A stretch of DNA of 64,000 nucleotides. It comes from Bolinopsis microptera. Lineage: Eukaryota > Ctenophora > Tentaculata > Lobata > Bolinopsidae. Under the pieces are notes generated by a model that did no database searches, was not told where the DNA came from, and saw only the letters and a list, made by a program, of their open reading frames with translations. Positions 1 through 13,800 of the stretch are shown in pieces. The position numbers and the translations under genes were made by a program. The stretch spans positions 13,923,365 through 13,987,364 of the forward strand of contig NC_087082.1 of the NCBI RefSeq assembly GCF_026151205.1, written 5' to 3'. Every line of letters begins with the position of its first letter. The first letter of the stretch is position 1.

Positions 1-1869
1 GATAAGATATAAAAGGGTCATTATACCGAATGAGCACCTCTGAGAACAGATTGCAGTATTGAGATGTACTAGTTAGATATTTGGTAACTCCTTGTTGGGT
101 CCTTATCAGGATTAGGTCAGTGAGCCGTATAACTGCTTGAGGTTCATCAATCATCATGCGTATCATGATCAGATGATACCTGGGATTGCGGTGGGTATAG
201 GACAGCAGACTTCTATAATTTTAAGTTAACATGGTGTTTATTGGCTTACATTAAGCCAAGTAAGTTACATAAAGGGTTGAAGATTACTGAGAACATATAA
301 GACCTGTGTAATCCTATGTTTTTCTGGAGAATAGTCTTATCAGTTATGATTAAATTATTGAATATGGCTATATATTAAGTGGACGATTTTTGGTTCCGCC
401 CTCGTGTCCATGTTCGTTGAGTGTCATTTGATCCGCCCTTGTGTCTGTCTACCTTTTTAGGAAAGTAACGCCTTTGTGTGCTACGTCCTCGTGTCTTCCG
501 CCCTCGTGTCTTCCGCTCTTGCCCCAAAAAAACCTCACCGAACCTCCACGCGGTGTGGAGTGGGTGGCTCGAACGGGAGGTTCATGGGTGTTTCTAACCT
601 CTAATAGCCTCTATTAACCTTAGAACCGTAACAAAACTGCTCTTCCCACAGGCAAATAACACCTTCCGCAGGAAACTAACACACTCACAGGCTCCCACGT
701 CTCGTGTAATCCAAGGACTCTAACACGCTCACAGGCTACCACGTCTCGTGTAACCCCAGAATTTAACACGTTCACAGGCTACCATGTCTCGTGTAAACCC
801 AGGATTTAACACGTTCACAGGCTACCATGTCTCGTGCAACCCCAGGATTTAACACGTTCACAGGCTACCATTTCTCGTGCAACCCCATGATTTAACACGC
901 TCACAGGCTACCATGTCTTGTGTAACTCCAGGATCTGGTTCTGGATCGGAAACTCAAAACAAGGATAGAGGAGCGGTCTACAGTGAGTGTGACGTTACAG
1001 GTTGGAATCACTCTTAGCAATATTCATGGACGGTTCAAAAATAGGGAAATATTCAGGAGCATGATACTGTGTGATTCGAGATATAAACATATAATTGAGG
1101 GCCAGAGACAAGTTTCCGCTAAGACACCTAGGCAACTGTGTATTGTGTATCAAGTGTTTGACGATCCCGTTAAACAGATCAAGAAGTAACACCCACCAGG
1201 AACACTGCAATCTGCATACTCCTACGAGTTGCACATAGCAGGCCATGACCTCCTCTGGAAGTCCCTGTCTCTCTGTCTTTAACCCGACGGGATTGCACCA
1301 GGGGTGGTGGTAACAGAGCTTCAAGACTTAGGGACGCGTTGTGAAAGCCACCGAAAGGAAGGCTTACAGTCGACGCTGACCAATCAGAAGAAGTCTTCCG
1401 CTCTTGTGTCCTCCGCCCTTGTGCCCTCCGCCCTTGTGTCCTCCGCCCTTGTGTTCTCCACCCTTGTGACTTGTGTTCTCCGGCCCTCCGCCCTCGTGTC
1501 CGGTTCCAATTGCGTTTTGAGTCCGAAAATTAATTATCATTAACTCGAACCTCAAAGAAGTTTTGTGATTATATAATAATATCTGCCCACATCAAATCGC
1601 TGCTTACTGAGTCCACATTATACCATTTTCAACATATTTTCGATGCTTCTGTGTGTACTTTCTTATTTTGTTGCCACGGCAAATGATTGTGCTGGTAGTA
1701 ATCCTATTTCGATTTTACATGTTTTATCTCTGATAACGAAATAATTAAATGAAGTTGATTGTTGAGTATGATTTTTGGCCCACGCTGACAATAGAATCAA
1801 TTTAGTAAGATTGATATTAATTGATACTGGACGATATTAACCTTGATATTCTCTCGTTAGCTAAGAAAA
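1..1869. other. 5' flank of Gene A, repeat-bearing, no gene supported
   Basis: I see no exon I can support here. Bases 370-520 and 1395-1500 hold runs of a short imperfect motif (CCGCCCTTGTGTCCT and variants). Bases 680-935 are a tandem array of about 44 bp units with the core CACAGGCTACCATGTCTCGT, about six copies. The short open frames here fall on this repetitive DNA and have no domain signal. The promoter of Gene A should lie towards the right end, but no TATA or initiator is convincing. Confidence 0.5.
680..935. repeat. Tandem array of about 44 bp units, about six copies
   Basis: Units contain the core ACACG(T/C)TCACAGGCTACCA followed by GTCTCGTGTAACCCCAGGAT, with single-base differences between copies. 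The copies are adjacent, with no unique spacers. Confidence 0.8.
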
Positions 1870-4800
1870 ATGTCCAAAAGAAGAAAAATAGAAATACCGC
1901 AAAGTGGCTACGAGAGAAATATTAATGTTAGTATTTAAAGCACAGTAAAACCCCGATTCACCGCAGGGTTTGGGGAAAGAAAAAAAACAGCGGTAAATCT
2001 GTTTTTGCGGTAAATCGGCGTTTGCGGTAAATCGGCGTTTGCGGTAAATCGGCGTTTTATTTGTGTTAATTGTATGTTAAGCCCTATTTGGGGGGAAGGA
2101 AATGGCCGTGGTAAATCGGGGTTTGCGGTATAATGGGGCGCGGTAAATCGTGGTTTTACTGTATCCTGCACTGATATTACATGAATTGACAAAGCTTTTA
2201 TTCATCAAAACTTTCATTTTTGAAACCTGAATGTGCTGAGTGTGTTGATGCATCTTTTGTTCATCTAAACCTGCGTTTTAAACCTGTATTTTCTAAATAC
2301 CCGCATTTATTATATAAACAGTAACCTACAACGACTAATCCCGCACGAAGCCTGTCTGCAATCTGCATGTACTTGTATTCTTTGAAGGTAGCAGCTGTAT
2401 AGTGTATATAAAGCGGCGTTATTAGTTCAGCAACCAATTCGAAATTAAATTATTAAATCTTAACCTTTCCGGTCTAACCGTTCTGCTTTATTTATGGTAA
2501 CTGATTTTTAAGCTGTATTATATATTTAGATTTAAGACAAAACATAACGTGATCTACAAATCCCGTGGGAATAACATTCTCTCATGAGTAGCTGCTACTT
2601 TCGTATTCGTCAAGTTTATGTAGTATGTATAATGTACGTCAGTTATGTATGTCAGTCTTGGCATGACCGTCAAAGTTGTCTCATTCTCACACACGGACTG
2701 TATTAGTTCCAATATAAACACCAGAAAAGCTTGTCTGCTAATTGCTATAACCAAATACTTCAGAGTCAGAAGAGGAGGAAAGAACTAGAATCCCAACTCA
2801 CAACCTCTGATGTAAGGCGGATAGATGGTAATGAGGCTTTTGTTCGCCGTCAGTACTCTTTAGTAAACGAAGGTTCCACCAAAAAACAAAAGTGCAAGTT
2901 AGTATAAATTAAAACTTGCATTATATTTATGTACACACATATTACACATTTCTCTAGTAACGGATCATCATACAATTGGTGTGTAATAAAACTGAACCCT
3001 AATGTGATATTGGAGACAGAATTATTTGATAAATTAGGTTCTCACTACGGGTAAACCGCCCCTAAAACGTCACCTGTTTTTTGGGCCCAGATTGCCGAGT
3101 TAGGGCTAAATTTACAGGGTTCTGAAGTGTCTAGGAATAATATTTAAACCTTTTTCTAGCCTGCCAGGAAGATTTGGAAATTTGAAAATAAAATCAGGTA
3201 CAATTTTTTTGACGTTGAAATGGAGTCACTTTTAAAACACCACCCCTAAAATGTCAACTCTATATGTGTGATAATTACAAAATGTACAGGAGGCCTGATT
3301 TATCTTTTGTCACTAGTACTATTTGTTTTGTCTTATTAAAACATTAAGCTACTTGAAAACATTCACTCACTAAAGGAAGTACCTCAAAACCGTAATCACC
3401 CCCTAAAATGTCACGTGCACCACCCCTAAAACGTCAGCTAAAACAGGTTGTGTAGCACTCAGAATGTTGCTCAATTATTAATTTTAACCACTTCTGGGAC
3501 AAATATAACCTATTTCTGAGAGGTGTCGACCAGAATTTCTCTCTCTGTTGAAAAAAAATGGTGGAATTTAGTCAATTTACTTTTTGTGACATTTTGGGGA
3601 CTTTTTTTTGAATACCCAGAACTTACGGCAAAACAGTAACTCAGTCAACAAAATTTACACCTGTAGTTAGATTATCTAGTTATAAACTAACAATTGGCAC
3701 AAAAGAAATGGATTCAATGTGATTTTAACTTAGTGCAAATTGCATGTTTTAATTGCATTTTTTGGGATTTTTAACATCATCCTGCATTTTGGCAATTTTA
3801 GTGACCTGTAGTTAACTAAGCCAACCCAGTAATCGATCTGACCTTCTCTATAGACTAGATTTGACTGCTTTTAACAAAATTGAATGTCAAAAACTACGGT
3901 TTTTGGTACTTACTAGTTTATGGTAAACCTATGATATGCCCCCCTAAAATGTCATTTTTTTCTCCCCTAAAATGTCAAATTTGTATTTTGTTCGCATGGT
4001 GTGCGATAATAGCTCTTGTTTTGGCACTTGTTAATTATTAACATCAACTATTAACGAAATGTGAGTACATGCATAGCATCTTAGGAAAAGCCTGAGTAAT
4101 TTGATCAGGTTAAAATGACATTTTAGGGGGGATAATTAGACATTTTAGGGGATGTTTATTGCGATTAATAAAATAAAACTAATTCCTTGAGCTGCCAAAG
4201 CTTTCCAATATTACCATTAGATGCTAAATATTATGTTTAATAGGCTGGTACCTCCATTTTATGGTGCTTGTAGTCTCAAAGCCAGAATCTGATAAAATGA
4301 CATTTTAGGGGGCGGCCAGGTGACATTTTAGGGGAGGGTAGTAATATTGAGTAATGTATAACTTTCCATATCTCCAGTCATATGTACAAAGTTGCTAAAA
4401 TATGTAAATATCACTATCCTAGACCAAAACCGAGTTAATATTAATGAATTCCAGAGTTATAAAATTGTGCGCCTTTTTTCAAAAGTAAAAAATTCGTACA
4501 AAGTGAAAAAAATGCCCTTATGGCATCATTTAGATTCAATTTCAGGATGTGGCAGGGTCTGAATGATATTCTTTTATGTTTAGGAGTTACAAATGATTAG
4601 GTAAGATACTTTCTAAGAAGATGGGATCCAATCAATCAAGAGTGGCGTTTTAGGGGTGGGTGACATTTTAGGGTCGGTTTACCCGTAGTCTTGCAATCGC
4701 CGTGTTGTTTAGCTTAACAATCTAACAATGGAAAACATGGTATAATTCGTGTTGTAACACTATATTAATATAATAATATAGTGTAACACGGCCTTCGACC

Positions 4801-7800
4801 GGGATTTCACTGCAGCAGTTAAAAAGGGTAGGATTAATTAGCCGCTGAGTCAAAACCCGGATTAGGCGAGCAATTCTATTCGGAGTGTCTTCACGTATCC
4901 AGTAACAGCGTACAAAATAGTATCTTAAACAATAATCAATAGAAATTAACCCTTATTAACTCCGCATAGGGGTATAACTTTTAGGGCAACGTCTTCTAAG
5001 GTTCTCCAAATGGTTCTTCTTAAGAGGCTGGATGTTGGAATGGAGTGTCTTCTTAGGAAAAATCAGTGTGGGTTCAGACGGAACCGCTCATGTATTGATC
5101 AGTTTTATTCCATCCGCACCATTATTCACAACTGCATTGAGTTTAACCTTTTAACATTCCACTTTATGTTAATTTCATTGATTTTAAGGCAGCGTTTGAT
5201 TCCATCAGAAGAGAGTTTATTTGGTCAAGCATGAGACACTATGGACTTCCTGAGAAATATGTTAGAATCTTTCAGGCATTCTTCAACAGAACCATGAGTG
5301 CTGTCAGGGTGAATGGTGATATGTCTGATTGTTCTCTGTTAATTCGGGCACTGGACAGGGTGATATCCAGGGCCCTCCTGTATTTAATTTTTGTCTGAAC
5401 TTTGGCCGAGGTTCACAAGGCAATCAGTCATGGTGCTGTACTGCAAAAGGAACTAAAGGGTGCAGATGAAAAAGTTATCATGGATAGTGACTACGCTGAT
5501 GATCTGGCAGTGATGGACAATACTGAAGAAGGGCTGCAAGAGTCCACTGATCTTATAGCTTATTACACCTCTTATGCTGGGTTAAAGATCAACGCTAAAA
5601 AGACACAATGCATGGCGATCAGCAAGTGTGCGACCTTACACCGAAAGAGACAGTATAAAGCTAACAGTGGAGGGAGAACCTGTTGAACAGGACAGCGACT
5701 TTGTTTATCTTGGTGCAAACATCAGTGGGGATGGTACCATTGACCGAGATCTTGATATCAGGATCCAGCGTGCTAATGGTGCGTTCCATCAGCTTTGGAA
5801 GATATGGAACAGTCGAGCTATAAGAACGCCCACCAAGATCCGTATCTACAAGGCTGCTGTTCATGTTATTACTATTCTGTTATATGGAGCTGAAGTGTGG
5901 AACACAGCAAAGAACCAATTGAAACGGTTTGAGGTCTTCCATCTGACCTCCCTGAGAAGAATCTTGAAGATAAAGTGGTTCTTCCATGACTCCAATGAAG
6001 AAGTTCTCAGGCGTGCTGGAATTAAGTCTTTCGAAACTTTCATCGGTGCGGCTAGACTAAGGTGGTACGGACATGTTGTCAGAATGCCAGAGACGCGGTT
6101 TCCCAATTTCTTACTGGATTGGAAACCAAACTACGGAAAGAGACTGAGAGGACGACCCCGCAAAGGCTGGATGGCCTGTGTACTCGAGGATGCGGCTGAT
6201 TTACAGGTGTCGATAACATCATCAGAGATGCAGTAAAGCAGTTGGCTCTAAAGCGAGTGGAATGGAGGAACATGTTACGCCGTAGAAGAGATGTGTGTGA
6301 TGCAGGCCACTCCAACGACTAGGAGGAGACCTCTTCATGTAGCATGAAGCATGTATGTAACTCCGCACCACACCCACATATTTGAAAACATGCATTACAT
6401 TGTCGTATGAAAGTATGAACTCTCTCGACAGTCCAAACAGACCGCTTTGAGCGATTCCTCCCCTAATAAGTTTAAAGTATTAAATGGCAGTGTAATATAT
6501 ACGGTACATAATATACAGTAATGGGAGTGAGAGCGAGCCCCGTAACTCTTACCGTTTCTTGATTAAGCTGCTCAAGCCATTTTATGTAACATTTGTGGTA
6601 CAAAACCATCAATCAAACCACTTACCACCGGCCGATTAAAAAAATTGCTTATGGGCTTCGTCAGAGTTTTTTCGACACTATACCGAAAAAACCAGTCCTG
6701 CAACTCTTACCGTTTTTAAAATATAACCGACCGGAAATTACACACGCACAGACACACGCACAGACACACACACACACACACACACACACACATTCTGAGA
6801 TTATTGTTTAAGATAGTGTTACAACACGATTAATACCATGTTTTCCATTGTTAGATTGTTAAGCTAAACAACACGGCGATTGCAAGACTAGTGAGAGCCT
6901 AGTTTATCAAATAATCCTGTCTCCAATATCACATTAGGGTTCAGTTTTACCAGGTGCCAGAGTTTGACGACGGTAATTTAAGGTATCAGTTTTCATAAGT
7001 ATTCTCCTTAACGTCAGCTTTATGGGTAACAATATAATTGAAAGAATGTGATATCATTATTTAGCTGTTGACACTTACCAGTCTGGGCGAAATTCTTTGT
7101 AATTGGTAAAGGGACACAGAGTGACACTGAGTTACACCTAGACCTTATACACCATGCGCTTACTGGGACCTGTTTTTATTACTCTGGGTAAAATTCCCAA
7201 GGTGAAGCTTAGTAAGTTGTGTTAAAAGTACATTTTATTCCAGGCACTGTGGATCTTACTTCAAGAATCTCCTCACAACCCTGCAACTCCATTTAAAGGA
7301 CAAGTGTACGAATTTCTGGAAAATGTGAGTCAACTATTTTTCATCCTCTGTTCGAAACTGAGAGTGTCAGAGATATATTATTTATTTGATATTTCAGGAA
7401 TTTATGGTTCCAGCACAATGTGTTAAAATATGTGAGCCTGTCAAGTATAGTATAGTAATAAATCAAGAGGCTTGCATATAATGAACATATTGACACGGGT
7501 GCAGAGTTGAGTCTGTACGGAACCTAGTAGTTTCAGATCCTTGTTTAACTTGCCGTACAGCAAGGTCATCCACTACTTTAGCCCGGCGAGGCACATAACT
7601 CCCTCTACAACTCCATGACAAATGCTTCATATATACTAGCCGAGTTCACAAGTTATATCCTTGTGTTTGAGAAGAGCTCGTTAGAACTGCTTCCTTTCCC
7701 TTCAGTATCCCACAGCAGTTTAACTACTGTCCTTGTTTTGGTGATGATCGAGTTTTATTGAAGACTTGCCATGACTTGATATTTCATTATTCTTTATTAT

Positions 7801-10800
7801 TGTGTTATATTAATACTATTTGACTAATATTTCACTTTGTTTCACATTTGTGTTAATACTATTTGACTAATATTTCACTTTCACAGCCGTCACCAAAGGA
7901 ACAAACGACGTGAGGCAGAGAAGAAAGTTCCGGAATCCTTGCCTTCCAACAAGTATGTAATTGTAACGTGTAATTAGCTTGTAACGTATTGTTTTTGTAT
8001 ATTAGAGCTTTAGCCACAGGTAGGTTGGTCTGCACGGAGCCCCACAGTTTCAATTCCTTGTTTAACTAGCCGTACAGCAAGGATAACCACTGTGCTCACC
8101 AGGTTAGGCACATAACCAACACTACCCTGCTAAAGTTAGCTATATACTATGGTTTTCTCGAAAGTATTTAGTTGTATTTGACGAAAGTACTCTTACTTTC
8201 GGTTCGGATGTAACGTGTAATTAGCTTGTAATTACCAAGAAAATCCACTCATCTGTACCAATAGCTAACTCACTTAACATTACTAATCACCATACTCTAC
8301 TAATTACATTTACCCACACCAGAGCTAAAAAGACAATCCTAGAGACTGAAGAAACACCCTCGCGCAACAGCAGCACATCATCAAGTAGCGGACCGTGCAG
8401 ACTACGCGCCTCTTCCTCAGGTAGCGAAGGGTTGCCCAGACAACACGCCTCTTCCACAGACGAAGAGGTAAATGCTGCTGCTGATTTCGAGGAGGAGAAG
8501 GAGAATACTCTGGGGAAAGAGCAGTCGGAGAAGATTTTGACTTTTAAGATCATCAAGGAGCTGATCTCAGAGGGTCTTCTTACAGAGTTAGTACTCATAA
8601 TCTAAGGTTTTTTGTTGTTATTTAAGTTAGAATTCAGAGTTTCAACTCTGGGCGTATGTAATGTACTAATATACACTTGCGAAGAAAGCCTGCGATTTTA
8701 ATCTATTCTTGAATTTGAAGAATTTCGTGTAGGACGCAGTATTTTCTGTATTTACAATATATCCCCCGGAATAGCTAATAGCTATAAATAACTAAGATAT
8801 TCGAGGGTCAAATCTTACACATAACACATACCTTACGAGACATATTTATGTTCGACATAATTCCGGTGACCTGAATGATTTGGGAACGAAAATATGGAAA
8901 TTTTTTCCGAAAACCGCCACATTTCGTACCCCAAATTAGATCATGGTATTTGGGGATTTTTTGCATCTCCTTATTCTACAAAAATGAAACCCACAATTTG
9001 AGAAAATTACAAAGATTTTCTCTGAATGATCAGCTGTTTCTTCTTGTAAACAATTTCTCCGGAGCCTTTAAAAGTTAGCCTCAACTTAACTTCTAATCCT
9101 CCAAACGGTACAGGAGATTGACAGTGTCTGTTATCTTCCACTACTCCCGAAATTTCACCGCCGTGGCTAATATAGTAGTGACAGAGCTTGCTTACTTTTA
9201 ATGGAACGCGGCCAAAATCATTTTAAAAGTAATTCATGATTGTATACTAGTGTTCATTTGTTTGATCTTTTGATGAATCATATTTATAACTTACTATATT
9301 AATAAGTTGATAATAAATCGATAAAGTCATAATTAAGGAAAATACATGAAAAATAATGATGGTGACCTAAATATTTCTCGTAAGGTAATAGGTAATTTTA
9401 TCAGAAACTGAATCGCATTATTGCCAACATTTCTAATTATAGGCCTGTATTATTAAACACCTCAAGTAACCTCTACCTAATTCTGCAGTTACGAGAAGAA
9501 GAATAAGAAGTGTGTACACTGTTCACGTGGTCACTTAGAGTTGGCATCCTGCCAGCACAAAGATATGTGGCAATGGGAGTGTGATAAGTAAGTTGGGGGT
9601 TTGGTGTTGTAAATGGGAATAATTGTGATATTATTCTGAATTATCCAAGTGTAACACAATGTGTAACACAATGTGTAACACAATGTGTTGAATTAAACTT
9701 CATAATAATGGTTATGTTTAAAACATTGCACTAGTTACTAAAATAACAAAAGAGAGTAAATCAAGAAGTGTCACCAGGTGTAACGGGGTTATTGTTCAGG
9801 TGCCTGCAAAGAATACCTGTAAGGAAGGATTCAGTGATCAGATACTCCGACATTACACTGGAATATTTCTCTAGGTAACTGGTATTAGTTTATATTATCA
9901 GACTTAAACTCATTCTACATTGGAACTCATTCAATGTTGTTGGCACAGCTTACTACATACTACGACAGTAAACTCACGTATACCTATAAATAGATCTGGT
10001 TTTAGAGTGTTTAGTTCCTCATGAAATCGGTTCAACCACATCATCTAGTTGGGGGGGGCGGGGGGGGGGGGGGGCGGGGGGGGGGGGGGGCGGGGGGGGG
10101 GGGGGGGGGGCCGGGGGGTGCCATGTCCGCTTGTCTCATAGAATCCAAAAAGTACAGAGTGCGAAGTGAGATGTCAAGGACTGTTGTACTTGGATACAAG
10201 ATCTAGAAATACATGCGCTACATCGGTATCACGTGATCTATAAACACATGGAGCGGTTCTGCGCTGGACAGGGCTGTTAGCAAGCAGCCACTGTCTGGAC
10301 TCTGGAACAGTGATAATAACCGTCTATATTCTTAACTGAGTCACTGTCTAGAGTCCAGTATGGAGCCACGTGACCTTGATATTCCGTATCAGTCGGTTGA
10401 GCCAGAGAGGCGTCACGAATGAACAATCACAATGCTGGTAGAAGAGGGAATAAGTTGCGACGTTCAGGATCAAGTCAGGGGTGTAGGATTTAAAAAAAAT
10501 CCGTGCCTTGTTATAATCACGCCAAGTGGCACAGTGTGTTTAGAGGACGGCCCACTTGGCGTGCATATTTGTGACGTCATCGTCCTGTCAGCCAATCAAA
10601 ATGGTGGCCCGAGTCTAGGCCCGCCACCTAAACACACTGTGCCACTTGGCATGAGAAGTCACGCCATGTGGCCCGTCTATCTAAACACACTACGCCTGTT
10701 GGCGTGAAAACATGTTCCAGGCACGTCACGTGCGTGGCGTGCGCGCAGGTGCAACCTACTTGATGTAAGTACTGTACAGGCGCGCGCACGTCGTAGTGTG

Positions 10801-13800
10801 GGCAGACCCTTAGACAATTTTCGTTCCGAGTCATTCTCGATACGTACCTCCCGTATCGAGAGCTCCCGATTCCGAGCTCTTGTTGCAAAGGGGAGGCCTG
10901 CCTTCCGAGACTGCATTACCAGGGGGAAGCCCCGAGTCCAAAATTGTGTATCAAAGAGAGGCTCGCGGTTAAACTCGCCTCATCGCGAGCCTAGCGATGA
11001 GATTTATACGAAACTCGCAAAAATCTTGCACAAATCTCGCGCGCGTTACGTCGAAGTTTTCATACTATAAACAAGTGATAAAATACACGTGATCTCACGC
11101 CATGTTAAGTTCCTTATTATTGTGTCCCTCAACTTTTAAGTTAAACTTTTTCTGTTTTCTTATTTATTTACAAATTTTGTGCGATGAGTCTAACTCACAA
11201 TCTCGTATTAATCTTGACCTGGGCAGTAGACATTGTCTAGTATAGTGTGGTATAGTGTATAACTGGCAACTGCGCACAGTAAGGCTTCAGATAACAGTAA
11301 ATATTCCTGATACTCGTGTGTATACTGATAAGAAGAGCTATAACGCAACCTGGTTGTTGTAGTGGTACCATGGTTGTACGAGGTGGTACAAAATTTGTTG
11401 TACGAGGTGGAGTTTGTGTGGCGTATCCCAAGGAAGAAGAAGCTCTATAGCTTTGTTGAAGATTGCGACGGAGATTTAAGTTACACGTACACACATTGTA
11501 CAATGAATAACGGGTGATGACTAAAAAATGGGACTTTTTTCAAGGGTTTTTTTAGTGTCGATAAAACTATTTTCGGTTCAAACCAATGAAACAGCGTTGT
11601 AAAGCGGGCAATTTTGAACAAGTATGGTCAATGACAAGCGCCCATGAGCCCATTTTGATTGGTTCAGGAGGGCTTCTTTCTTCAAGCTCAAAAATCCGTC
11701 TGTACAGTTGGGCCTAAAATCGTGTTGGCGCAGTCTCTTCTTTTGTGCCCTAGGGCCCATGTATGCTTGTTAGCCATATTCCGGGCATGTACATGTGTTG
11801 CCAGGACTCTAAAGAAGTCCTCTATGGGTTGAGATTGTCAAAATTTACTTTGGTCGATCACTTTTGGGACGAAATTAACCCTATGGCAAATAAAGATGTG
11901 GTTTTCACAGAAAAATACGATCTAGCCCCATCCTAACGAACCACCTTCCACCCTTTGGGGATATTTTCTTGTATGAACAACACCAGGCAAGGCTCCAAGC
12001 ACTTTGATTTTTACGTGGTACCATTATAGACCATGCTAAAGCCGATAGTTGACCTAGCCTCGATCTTTCACACGGTAAAATTTTACCCCTCAGGTGGTTT
12101 TGAGCTCAAATATCTTCTTACTGGTTTTAGCTATGCTGATGGGTGTTGAACCCTCGTCTTAAGCATTAAATTCGGCATACTCTCTGCTAAACATTTTTTG
12201 GTATGGAAGCTTTAACTACCTGTGAGGCGACTTCTGTGAACAGTGCTTTACTGTAAACATTTTATAGGACCCCTCCCCTAGTTCGAGACCATTATCGGAG
12301 ACAAAGATCAACCAATTTGATCAAATGGGGGCGGAAACTGTTCGAGTATCGTTCAGAGTAACTGGTGGTTGTGGTAAAATATCAAAATTTTGTTCAGGTG
12401 GAATCTGAGGGCTAAAAAACATGTAGTCCCATTTTTTATTCATCACCCGTTATGTTGTCTAGAACACTACTAGAGATAATAATATAGAGATAGCACGTGA
12501 AAGTTCAAGTAGTGTAATGCGTCCTTTGTTCCATTAATAATCTGACTCCTGAAGTAGGAATATTAAGAGGCTAGGATCACGTGCGAACTTTAGATTAAAT
12601 TCCGTAATCAATCTAGTTCGTATGTGCTTATGTGGTCAGTGGTGCGATTAATCTCTTATATAGTGCTAAGTAGCACTAAGAGATTAATCGCACCACTGAC
12701 CACATACGAACTATTGATTACGGAATTTATTAGTCACTTAATTCATTAATATTGCCTGCAGGAAACAATAACACAATTAACTACCGGCTCTTCTTTTGCC
12801 TTATTTATCTTATTACAGGTCGTCGACATTAGCGGAATATTACTTACTGCCGCATATCTGCTCATTGTTGTCCTCAATCAAACCAAATAGTACTATCAAA
12901 TAACAATAATAATTCTACCAAATTTCCCGCCAAAATGTTTGATTTGAAATAACAAACCAACTCTAAAAATAAATAACCAACCAACTCCATTATAACATAA
13001 TACTAATCTAACCAAAGATTTAAACGTCAGGTTATACAAGGAGTACAAGGCCGGAACAACTGTGGAAGTGACGAGCGGTCTACTCCACTTATCTATTAAT
13101 GAAGTAAAGAAAATCTACGATAACATCCATAAAGAAGGTACAGTCTCTTAACTCTATATCTTTCCCACATGAACAATGTTACCTCTAACATCTCCATGTT
13201 TACTTCCACACTGGATCGCTTAACTTGGGGACTTGCGTCATTAGATAAGTAATCTCCCTGCACCCTACACTCCACTCCACTCCCTGCACCCTACACTCCA
13301 CTCCACTCACTGCACCCTACACTCCACTCCACTCCCTGCACCCTACACTCCACTCCTCTCCCTGCACCCTACACTCCACTCCACTCACTGCACCCTACAC
13401 TCCACTCCTCTCACTGCACCCTACACTCCACTCCTCTCACTGCACCCTACACTTCACTCCACTCACTGCACCCTACACTCCACTCCACTCACTGCACCCT
13501 ACACTCCACTCCTCTTACTGCACCCTACACTCCACTCCTCTCACTGCACCGTACACTCCACTCCTCTCACTGCACCCTACACTCCACTCCACTCCCTGCA
13601 CCCTACACTCCACTCCTCTCCCTGCACCCTACACTCCACTCTTCTCACTGCACCCTACACTCCACTCCACTCACTGCACCCTACACTCCACTCCTCTCCC
13701 TGCACCCTACACTCCACTCCACTCACTGCACCCTACACTCCACTCCTCTCACTGCACCCTACACTCCACTCCTCTCCCTGCACCCTACACTCCACTCCTC

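Larger units (their letters stand above)
4779..6813 (-). mobile_element. Helitron-like element, copy 1, interrupted by a LINE
   Basis: Read on the - strand it runs from a TC end near 6813, through (TG)n and AATTTCCGGTCGGTTATATT, to a GC hairpin (CCCGGTCGAAGGCCG) followed by TTACACTAT near 4779. The same landmarks, inverted, occur in the copy at 18149-19196, whose end is the canonical hairpin then CTAG. The CTAT end here is a variant. It sits in the centre of a palindromic MITE. The bases 4967-6357 are a later LINE. Confidence 0.7.
2986..6950. mobile_element. Palindromic MITE disrupted by three later insertions
   Basis: The left arm (2986-3047 plus 4688-4778) is the inverse of the right arm (about 6814-6950). 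Shared landmarks are AAACTGAACCCTAATGTG, GGAGACAG, GATTGCAAGACTAG and TTAGATTGTTAAGC. Removing the inserts leaves a hairpin of about 300 bp. The left arm holds the TA-flanked element (3048-4685), and the centre holds a Helitron that itself holds a LINE. All of it lies in intron 2 of Gene A. Confidence 0.75.

Noticed and set aside
995-1543. Small open frames on both strands
   Set aside because: Low-complexity CCGCCCTTGTGTCCT-type repeat DNA without domain or splice support.
10432-11070. Overlapping frames in the GC-rich block
   Set aside because: GC-rich DNA has fewer stops; the overlapping frames on both strands look random, and hairpin repeats run through them.
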